Assembly: GCA_016281935.1 (NCBI GenBank)
Contig: JAEEJN010000080.1
Span: forward strand, 1-40,105
Length of the DNA: 40,105 nt
Source: Bacillota bacterium
Lineage (GTDB): Bacteria > Bacillota > Clostridia > Christensenellales > UMGS416
Reading direction: 5' to 3'
Positions within the stretch are counted from its first letter, which is position 1; each line of letters begins with the position of its first letter. Of the stretch, positions 34,702 through 40,105 are shown one piece after another. A model generated the notes under the pieces. That model saw only the letters and a program-made list of their open reading frames with translations. It did not search any database and was not told the origin of the DNA. The translations under genes were made by a program, and so were the position numbers.

Positions 34702-35254
34702 TCTGTTCCTTGAATCGATCCGCAGCGATCTGACGGCTGCTCTGGATACACTGGCCGCCCGCGGGGCACTCGTGCCCGGCAGGGTGCTTGTGCTCGGCTG
34801 TTCTTCCAGTGAGATAGCGGGAGAACGCATCGGAAAAGGATCGTCGCAGGAGATAGGGGATACCGTAGTGGATACGATCCTGGACTATATCCGACCGCTG
34901 GGCGTAGAACTGGTCATCGGGTGCTGTGAACATCTGAACCGGGCTCTCGTGTGTCCCCGTTCCCTTGCAGAAAAAAAAGGCTGGACGATCGTCATGGCCC
35001 GGCCTGCGCTGCATGCGGGCGGTGCCTGCGGCGTTGCGTACTATGCCCGGTTGGAAGACCCCTGCATGGTGGAGACTGCACAGGCGGACTGCGGACTGGA
35101 CGTGGGACATACGATGATCGGCATGCACCTCAAGCGCGTTGCCGTTCCCGTCCGCGGGGATATCGACCATGTGGGCAAGGCGCCCTTGGTCATGGCTGTT
35201 ACGCGTCCTCCGTATATCGGCGGTCCGCGTGCGGAATATCCCGAACTTCAGTAA
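34694..35254 (+). CDS. TIGR01440/UPF0340 (YwlG-like) family protein
   Basis: A 186-residue member of the UPF0340/TIGR01440 family (B. subtilis YwlG), small cytosolic proteins of unknown function. The family signature 'VLVLGCSSSEIAGERIGKGSS', the 'GCCEHLNRAL' segment and the C-terminal 'DVGHTMIGMHLKRVAVPVR' and 'TRPPYIGGPRAEY' are all present. Conserved Cys, Glu, His and Asp residues suggest an enzyme, but no reaction has been assigned with confidence. The start at 34694 overlaps the DUF975 stop; the earlier in-frame ATG at 34670 lies inside that gene. A strong terminator follows. Confidence 0.9.
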   Translation: MSDLFLESIRSDLTAALDTLAARGALVPGRVLVLGCSSSEIAGERIGKGSSQEIGDTVVDTILDYIRPLGVELVIGCCEHLNRALVCPRSLAEKKGWTIVMARPALHAGGACGVAYYARLEDPCMVETAQADCGLDVGHTMIGMHLKRVAVPVRGDIDHVGKAPLVMAVTRPPYIGGPRAEYPELQ

Positions 35255-35258
35255 ATCC

Positions 35259-35285
35259 ATGCCGGGAAAGCTTCCCGGCATTTTT
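35259..35285 (+). terminator. Strong intrinsic terminator directly upstream of the next ribosome binding site
   Basis: A 10-bp stem (ATGCCGGGAA / TTCCCGGCAT, three-base loop) followed by TTTTT begins four bases after the YwlG-like stop. The AGGAGG of the following gene starts only a few bases later, leaving no room for a promoter between them. Confidence 0.85.
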
Positions 35286-35304
35286 GTAAAGAGGAGGAAA
35301 AAAC

Positions 35305-35604
35305 ATGGCAAAAAAAGAACACATCCTGATCGATCAGAGCGAGATCATCCTCCGCTATATGAACGGGAACCGTCCTGTCGTGGCGAATCTGACACAGGAT
35401 CAGATCCAGCGTTTCGCGTTCGAGCATTTCACCGACCGTATCCTGAACATCTTCCCCAAGCCCTCCGAGCGCATCGTCATCACGACCAACCGCGGGATCT
35501 TCACCCTGACGCGCCGCATGGTCGGAGATGAATCCTTCGAACAGTACAAAGAGATGCTGGAAGCGTACTCCAAAAAGTACCATATCGGCATCGCACGGAA
35601 CTGA
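35305..35604 (+). CDS. Small conserved-looking protein of unknown function
   Basis: A 99-residue soluble protein that I do not recognise. It has no signal peptide or membrane segment and no cysteine. Its layout is an N-terminal 'ILIDQSEIILRYMNGNRPVV' strand-like part, a helix 'LTQDQIQRFAFEHFTDRILNIFP', a two-strand unit 'RIVITTNRGIFTLTRRM' and a C-terminal helix 'ESFEQYKEMLEAYSKKYHI'. It is rich in basic and aromatic residues. The strong GAGGAGG site and good codon use indicate a real gene. It sits two bases before the enolase-like gene, and an unusually tight terminator precedes it. Confidence 0.72.
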   Translation: MAKKEHILIDQSEIILRYMNGNRPVVANLTQDQIQRFAFEHFTDRILNIFPKPSERIVITTNRGIFTLTRRMVGDESFEQYKEMLEAYSKKYHIGIARN

Positions 35605-35606
35605 TC

Positions 35607-36740
35607 ATGGCCGAACAGAACAGGGTTTTTCCTTCATCCTGGTCCCAGGAGCTGGCCAGACATACGATCGACAGGGCGGAAGCCTTTACGCTCCGCTGCC
35701 GTTATCCCCGCCTTTTCGGACTTTCGGGCCGTGATACGGAATGGGGTTACGGGAGACTCATGAAAGTCTACCGCCTGCATACGAATACGGGATATACGGG
35801 ATGGGGTCTTGTCGCGCCGACCGTAACGGAAGCGGAAAAATGGCTGAACGGCAAGACGCTGAACCAGTTCTTCCTGCCCGGTGAAGGGATCCGGCCCGAG
35901 GGCCGTTCTGCGGAGTTCCCGATACTGGATCTTGCGGGGCGTGTTTTGGGGCAGCCTGTCTACCGTCTGCTCGGCCTGCCCGTCAGCCTGAGCCTTCCGA
36001 CATATGACGGATCGGTCTTCATGCAGGATCTCTCGCCCAGAGAAGACCCGGGCGGCATGCGGGCGCTCGTGGATTCCGTTGCACAGGATTATGACGCAGG
36101 CTACCGCACGTTCCGTCTCTCCATGGGACGCGGGATCCGCTGGTGTCCGCTGAAGGAAGAAGGCCTCCAGAGGGATGTGGCTGCGCTTCAGACACTGCAC
36201 GCTCATTTTCCCGGCGCGGGATTCATGGCCGACTTCTCCGCAGCGGATACGGAATACATCCTTTCTTTCCTCCGGGAAAGCGAAGGACTGCCGCTCATCT
36301 GGCTCGAGACCTCTCTGAGAGAAGACCGAGAGATGTGGAACATCCTTCGGGAAACACTTGCAAAGCACCAGCCGCAGGCTCTGCTCGTTGCGTCCCAGAG
36401 CAAAACAGGACCCGAGATCGCCGTGCGTCTGATGGAAGAGGGACTTCTGGACGGATATCATCCGGACGTGACTTCCATGGGACTGTCGAGGTTTGCCAAG
36501 CTTCTTCCCAGGATCGAAGAAGCTCATGGCTTCCTGTCGCCCGGCTGCTACGGCAATCCGCTGAAAACACTGTATGCCGAACATCTCGGAGCCCTTTCTT
36601 CTGCGATCCACAGCATCGAAGGCGTGAATGCGACGCTGGAGGGAGTAACTCCGGAATCCTGTCTGCCTCACCTGGGTGAATGCCTGGTTCCCGAAAAGCC
36701 CGGTTTCGGCGCGGAACTGATCTGGGGTCAGCGGGCATAG
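35607..36740 (+). CDS. Enolase-superfamily protein with degenerate active site
   Basis: A 377-residue protein with the two-domain layout of the mandelate racemase/muconate lactonising branch: capping domain (1-125), then barrel from 'YDGSVFMQDLSPREDPGG'. Expected catalytic positions are altered. Where relatives have K-x-K before G-R-G, this protein has R170-L-S172; the first metal ligand D209 (D-F-S-A) and second E234 (W-L-E-T) remain, but the third ligand region reads A-S-Q-S-K (262-266) with no acidic residue. Without the base lysines and the full metal site, dehydratase or racemase chemistry is doubtful. It may be a pseudoenzyme or use a new mechanism. It follows the 99-residue protein by two bases with only a weak ribosome site, implying coupling. 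Confidence 0.8.
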   Translation: MAEQNRVFPSSWSQELARHTIDRAEAFTLRCRYPRLFGLSGRDTEWGYGRLMKVYRLHTNTGYTGWGLVAPTVTEAEKWLNGKTLNQFFLPGEGIRPEGRSAEFPILDLAGRVLGQPVYRLLGLPVSLSLPTYDGSVFMQDLSPREDPGGMRALVDSVAQDYDAGYRTFRLSMGRGIRWCPLKEEGLQRDVAALQTLHAHFPGAGFMADFSAADTEYILSFLRESEGLPLIWLETSLREDREMWNILRETLAKHQPQALLVASQSKTGPEIAVRLMEEGLLDGYHPDVTSMGLSRFAKLLPRIEEAHGFLSPGCYGNPLKTLYAEHLGALSSAIHSIEGVNATLEGVTPESCLPHLGECLVPEKPGFGAELIWGQRA

Positions 36741-36761
36741 AAACAACTGCACAGTTCATTA

Positions 36762-36791
36762 TCCCGGAACGACACGTTCCGGGACTCTTTT
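36762..36791 (+). terminator. Intrinsic terminator after the enolase-like gene
   Basis: A 10-bp stem (TCCCGGAACG / CGTTCCGGGA, three-base loop) followed by CTCTTTT. Confidence 0.75.
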
Positions 36792-36846
36792 CCTGTCGGA
36801 AGGCGCACATTTCCGCAGGACAGCTCAGTACCGAAAGGAGATCGAA

Positions 36847-38307
36847 ATGTTCAGCAAAGTGATTACGATCCGGCCGGAACCCGCATCCGGGTTCCACGGC
36901 GGCCGGTTCGAAGGATGGGGATCCAGCTTCTGCTGGTGGGCGAACCGGGTCGGATACAGTCCGGTACTGAACGAGCAGGCGGCCCGTCTGTTCTACAGCA
37001 GTGAAGGACTCGGCCTCAATATCATCCGCTTCAATATCGGAGGCGGAGACGATCCGTCCCATACGCATATCCGGAGAACGGATTCCGCGATGCCCGGCTA
37101 CTGGAAAGCGGGCACTGAAAGATGGATGGACGGTTCGTGTTCCTGGGAGTATGACTGGACCATGGACAGGAATCAGCGGGAAGCTCTGTTTGCATGCGTG
37201 AAAGCCTGCGGAAAGGGAGCCGTCGTGGAAGCGTTCTCCAATTCGCCGCCGTATTTCATGACGGTTTCCGGCTGTTCCAGCGGGTCTGCGGACGGAGCAC
37301 ACGATAATCTGAAGGAAGATGCCGTCGGTGCGTTCGCGGAATACATGGCGGATGTCGCTGCGCATTATCGGGACGAATGGGGCGTGGAATTCCAGAGCAT
37401 AACGCCGATGAACGAGCCGGATACGGATTTCTGGAAAGCGATGAGTCCCAAACAGGAAGGATGCCACATCGATCCCGGTGTCTCTCAGTCCCGGATCCTG
37501 ACGGCCCTGGCACGGGCAATGCGCAGCCGGGGTTTTACGGATACGGTGTTCAGCGCTTCGGATGAGACAGATCTGGACAGCCAGTTCCGTTCGTACGGGA
37601 TGCTTTCGGAGGAAGCCCGTTCCTTTGTGGGACGCATCGACACTCACAGCTATTCCGGAACTGGATACGAGGCTCTGAGATGTCTGGCGATGACGGAAGG
37701 AAAAGATCTCTGGATGTCGGAAGTGGACGGAGGGGACACAGCCGGAACGGATGCGGGAGAAATGGGCGCCGCTCTTTTCCTCGCGGAAAAGATCTTGTCC
37801 GATATGAACGGTCTCCTGCCGTCCGCATGGGTCCTCTGGCAGCTGATCGACAATCATATATCCCGTGACGGCGTCGGAGGGATCCCGGATTCCGGCATGC
37901 CGGATCTTTCGGGAGGATACTGGGGAGTGGCCGTGGCAGATCATGACCGGGAACGGATCCTGCTGACGAAAAAGTATTATGCGTTCGGACAGTTCACACG
38001 CTATGTCCGGCCGGGCTGCAGGCTCCTTCAGGGCACGGATCATATCCTTGCGGCGGCAGATCCTGAACGAGACCGCCTGATCCTGGTCGTCTCCAATCCT
38101 CAGAGCAGGGAAGAAAAACTCACGCTGGATCTTTCGGGTTTCGACTGCTCGGACTGCATCGTGAGTGCGGTGCGCACGAGCGGTTCTCTTGCGGACGGAG
38201 AGAACTGGGCGAAACTGCCGGAACAGCGTCTCGAGAGGCGCTGTCTGCGTGCAGGGCTGAAAGCATGTTCCGTCACGACTTTTCTGATCGACGGCGTGCG
38301 GTTCTGA
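36847..38307 (+). CDS. GH30-family glycoside hydrolase, endo-beta-1,6-galactanase-like
   Basis: A 486-residue family 30 glycosidase. The barrel starts 'FEGWGSSFCWWANRVG', with the acid/base Glu in M-N-E-P (E190) and the nucleophile in S-E-V-D (E292). The 'GLGLNIIRFNIGGGD' and 'VEAFSNSPPYFMTVSG' segments match the endo-beta-1,6-galactanase-like GH30 group. The last 100 residues form the beta-sandwich that GH30 enzymes carry next to the barrel. No signal peptide is visible, so it would act on imported oligosaccharides, for example from arabinogalactan side chains. AAGGAG precedes the ATG. The exact substrate is an inference from similarity. Confidence 0.88.
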   Translation: MFSKVITIRPEPASGFHGGRFEGWGSSFCWWANRVGYSPVLNEQAARLFYSSEGLGLNIIRFNIGGGDDPSHTHIRRTDSAMPGYWKAGTERWMDGSCSWEYDWTMDRNQREALFACVKACGKGAVVEAFSNSPPYFMTVSGCSSGSADGAHDNLKEDAVGAFAEYMADVAAHYRDEWGVEFQSITPMNEPDTDFWKAMSPKQEGCHIDPGVSQSRILTALARAMRSRGFTDTVFSASDETDLDSQFRSYGMLSEEARSFVGRIDTHSYSGTGYEALRCLAMTEGKDLWMSEVDGGDTAGTDAGEMGAALFLAEKILSDMNGLLPSAWVLWQLIDNHISRDGVGGIPDSGMPDLSGGYWGVAVADHDRERILLTKKYYAFGQFTRYVRPGCRLLQGTDHILAAADPERDRLILVVSNPQSREEKLTLDLSGFDCSDCIVSAVRTSGSLADGENWAKLPEQRLERRCLRAGLKACSVTTFLIDGVRF

Positions 38308-38440
38308 AAAGACGGAGCCGGAACGGCCCGCTTTCCGTGTGAGCGGGTGGAAGACGGGGATGATACGGACAGACTGTGAAATGCAGAGACGTAATTATAA
38401 GGAAAAATGCCGAAAATATGCCACATGTATCCCTAAGGGA
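38308..38440. other. Gap between GH30 gene and ppdK promoter
   Basis: This stretch has no coding signal I can support. A 7-bp inverted repeat (GCCCGCT / AGCGGGT, near 38326-38348) could be a weak terminator but has no T run. The end of the gap is AT-rich and leads into the ppdK promoter. Confidence 0.4.
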
Positions 38441-38441
38441 T
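38429..38441. promoter_or_regulatory. 13-bp palindrome touching the ppdK -35 element
   Basis: ATCCCT-A-AGGGAT is a perfect inverted repeat whose last base is the first base of the -35 hexamer TTGCCA. Its position is right for an operator. Confidence 0.38.
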
Positions 38442-38469
38442 TGCCAAATCACCGGATAATCTCTATAAT
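38441..38469 (+). promoter_or_regulatory. Sigma-A promoter of ppdK
   Basis: TTGCCA (38441-38446), exactly 17 bases and TATAAT (38464-38469). The expected transcript starts near 38476 and has a leader of about 70 bases. Confidence 0.82.
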
Positions 38470-38478
38470 AGATTGGAT

Positions 38479-38501
38479 GAATGAAGGTAGTGCCTTCATT
38501 C
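38479..38501 (+). promoter_or_regulatory. 5' leader hairpin of the ppdK mRNA
   Basis: A perfect 9-bp stem (GAATGAAGG / CCTTCATTC, loop TAGTG) starts within a few bases of the predicted transcript start. Its place at the extreme 5' end suggests an mRNA-stabilising stem; no T run follows. Confidence 0.5.
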
Positions 38502-38545
38502 TATGACTCTGTTAACCCTTATTATTTCCAAGGAGGATAATAAAC

Positions 38546-40105
38546 GTGGCGAAGAAGTATGTGTACCTCTTCACGGAAGGCCGTGCCGACATGCGTGAGC
38601 TGTTGGGCGGCAAAGGCGCCAACCTGGCTGAAATGACCAATATCGGTCTGCCTGTACCTCAGGGCTTTACGATCACCACCGAAGCCTGCACCCAGTACTA
38701 CGAAGACGGCCGCCAGATCAATGAAGAGATCCAGGCGCAGATCAATGAGTACATCGTCAAGATGGAAGAGATCACCGGCAAAAAGTTCGGTGACAAGACG
38801 AATCCTCTTCTGGTTTCCGTGCGTTCCGGTGCCCGCGCTTCCATGCCCGGCATGATGGACACGATCCTGAACCTTGGCCTGAACGAAGAAGTCGTGGAAG
38901 CGATCGCCGAGCAGTCCGGCAATCCCCGCTGGGCTTATGACTGCTATCGCCGTTTCATTCAGATGTATTCCGACGTCGTCATGGAAGTAGGCAAGAAGTA
39001 TTTCGAGCAGCTGATCGACGAAATGAAGGAAAAGCGCGGCGTGAAGCAGGATGTTGAACTGACCGCCGACGATCTGAAGGAACTTGCCGAGCAGTTCAAG
39101 GCCGAGTACAAGGCCAAGATCGGCACCGATTTCCCCTATGATCCCAAAGAGCAGCTGATGGGCGCCATCAAGGCCGTGTTCCGTTCCTGGGACAACCCCC
39201 GTGCCAATGTCTATCGCCGCGACAACGATATCCCCTATTCCTGGGGCACTGCCGTCAACGTCCAGTCCATGGCTTTCGGCAACATGGGCGATGACTGCGG
39301 CACCGGCGTCGCCTTTACCCGCGACCCCGCCACAGGTGCCAAGGGCCTCTTCGGTGAATTCCTGACCAACGCTCAGGGCGAAGACGTCGTAGCCGGCGTC
39401 CGCACCCCCATGCACATCACCGAGATGGAAGAGAAGTTCCCCGAAGCTTTCCAGCAGTTCGTCAACGTCTGCAAGACGCTGGAAGAGCATTACCGCGACA
39501 TGCAGGATATGGAGTTCACCGTCGAGCACGGCAAGCTGTACATGCTGCAGACCCGTAACGGCAAGCGCACGGCTCAGGCCGCTCTGAAGATCGCCTGCGA
39601 TCTCGTGGACGAAGGCATGCGCACTCCCGAGGAAGCGGTCGCCATGATCGATCCCCGCAACCTGGACACGCTCCTGCATCCCCAGTTCGACGCGAAGGCC
39701 CTGAAGGCTTCCGCTCCCGTGGGCAAAGGCCTGGGCGCTTCTCCCGGCGCTGCCTGCGGCCAGATCGTCTTCACAGCTGACGACGCGGTGGCCTGGGCTG
39801 CTAAAGGCCACAAGGTCATCCTGGTCCGTCTGGAGACCTCTCCCGAAGACATCACCGGCATGAAGAGCGCTGAGGGCATCCTGACCGTTCGCGGCGGCAT
39901 GACCTCCCACGCGGCCGTCGTGGCCCGCGGCATGGGCGAGTGCTGTGTTTCCGGATGCGGAGACATCACGATGGACGAAGCCAACAAGCGCTTCACTCTG
40001 GCCGGCAAGGAATATCATGAAGGTGACTTCATCTCCATCGCCGGTTCCACCGGCAACATCTATGACGGCGTGATCCCCACGGTCGACGCCACTATCGCGG
40101 GCGAG
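38546..40105 (+). CDS. ppdK: Pyruvate, phosphate dikinase, 3' end cut by window edge
   Basis: The first 520 codons of PPDK (full length about 875), which interconverts pyruvate, ATP and Pi with phosphoenolpyruvate, AMP and PPi. It starts with GTG at 38546 behind AAGGAGG and reads V-A-K-K-Y-V-Y-L-F. Visible parts are the ATP-grasp domain ('LLGGKGANLAEM', 'SVRSGARASMPGMMDT', 'TRDPATGAKGLFGEFLTNAQGEDVVAG', 'LYMLQTRNGKRTA') and the swivelling phospho-histidine domain 'GGMTSHAAVVARGMG' with the catalytic His at 455. Codon use is strongly biased to C-ending codons, more than in neighbours, which suits a highly expressed gene. The frame has no stop up to the window end. Confidence 0.97.
   Translation, partial: MAKKYVYLFTEGRADMRELLGGKGANLAEMTNIGLPVPQGFTITTEACTQYYEDGRQINEEIQAQINEYIVKMEEITGKKFGDKTNPLLVSVRSGARASMPGMMDTILNLGLNEEVVEAIAEQSGNPRWAYDCYRRFIQMYSDVVMEVGKKYFEQLIDEMKEKRGVKQDVELTADDLKELAEQFKAEYKAKIGTDFPYDPKEQLMGAIKAVFRSWDNPRANVYRRDNDIPYSWGTAVNVQSMAFGNMGDDCGTGVAFTRDPATGAKGLFGEFLTNAQGEDVVAGVRTPMHITEMEEKFPEAFQQFVNVCKTLEEHYRDMQDMEFTVEHGKLYMLQTRNGKRTAQAALKIACDLVDEGMRTPEEAVAMIDPRNLDTLLHPQFDAKALKASAPVGKGLGASPGAACGQIVFTADDAVAWAAKGHKVILVRLETSPEDITGMKSAEGILTVRGGMTSHAAVVARGMGECCVSGCGDITMDEANKRFTLAGKEYHEGDFISIAGSTGNIYDGVIPTVDATIAGE

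Noticed and set aside
36295-38043. Minus-strand open frame of 582 codons
   Set aside because: It lies antisense to the GH30 and enolase-like genes, has no recognisable domain, is rich in Arg/Ser/Pro as expected for a shadow of GC-rich coding DNA, and lacks a ribosome binding site.
38522-40018. Minus-strand open frame of 498 codons
   Set aside because: It is antisense to ppdK; its low-complexity His/Gly/Asp-rich translation is an artefact of the strong codon bias of ppdK.

Overview
The window looks like chromosomal DNA of an anaerobic, Gram-positive-type bacterium of the Bacillota, most likely class Clostridia (gut or rumen type). The signs are pyruvate phosphate dikinase, a family II pyrophosphatase with inserted CBS/DRTGG domains, an RqcP homologue, a fused methylase-MazG, a SpoVB/MurJ-type flippase, DUF1934 and DUF975 proteins, lipobox lipoproteins and strong AGGAGG ribosome binding sites. 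GC is moderately high (mid to upper 50s by eye). The genus cannot be fixed from sequence alone. Coding is dense: no gene-free stretch exceeds about 240 bases. I saw no tRNA, rRNA, CRISPR array, insertion sequence or phage gene. The first gene (copA) and the last (ppdK) are cut by the window edges.

Layout. 1-3174 (+): copper P-type ATPase, nitroreductase and a flavin/PNPOx-like protein in a tight operon. 3246-5425 (-): a DUF1537 four-carbon acid sugar kinase and PdxA2, a two-enzyme route for threonate/erythronate-type acids. 5664-10548 (+): uvrB-uvrA. 10684-17330 (-): a beta-helix lipoprotein, a CBS-type Mn pyrophosphatase, and the cluster flippase-mazG-hup. 17518-19436 (+): a small FakA-middle-domain-like protein, a DUF1934 protein, a protein resembling the ArgRS N-terminal domain, rqcP and ispF. 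19516-22391 (+): a membrane-anchored propeller-like protein and radA. 22463-25633 (-): a GH2 beta-mannosidase and a PrsW-type membrane protease. 25810-29611 (-): PfkB/KdgK-like kinase, 6-phosphogluconate dehydrogenase and a LarA-superfamily nickel-pincer racemase/epimerase, divergent from an AraC regulator (29753-30601, +). 30661-32357 (-): HAD hydrolase and a GtrA protein with a degenerate glycosyltransferase domain. 32574-38307 (+): MFS transporter, DUF975 membrane protein, YwlG/TIGR01440 protein, a 99-residue unknown, a catalytically degenerate enolase-superfamily protein and a GH30 glycosidase. 38546-end (+): ppdK.

Taken together the accessory genes suggest an organism that imports plant or host oligosaccharides and sugar acids and degrades them in the cytoplasm: the GH2 and GH30 enzymes have no signal peptide. 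Sugar acids would enter central metabolism through the kinase/PdxA2 pair and the kinase/Gnd/LarA-like operon, with PPDK and a CBS-regulated pyrophosphatase in PPi-linked energy metabolism. The items most worth a second look are the LarA-like/Gnd/KdgK-like operon with its 24-bp operator candidate, the GT2-like pseudoenzyme fused to GtrA, the free-standing FakA-middle-like domain beside a DUF1934/ArgRS-N-like pair, and the enolase-superfamily protein that has lost its catalytic residues.
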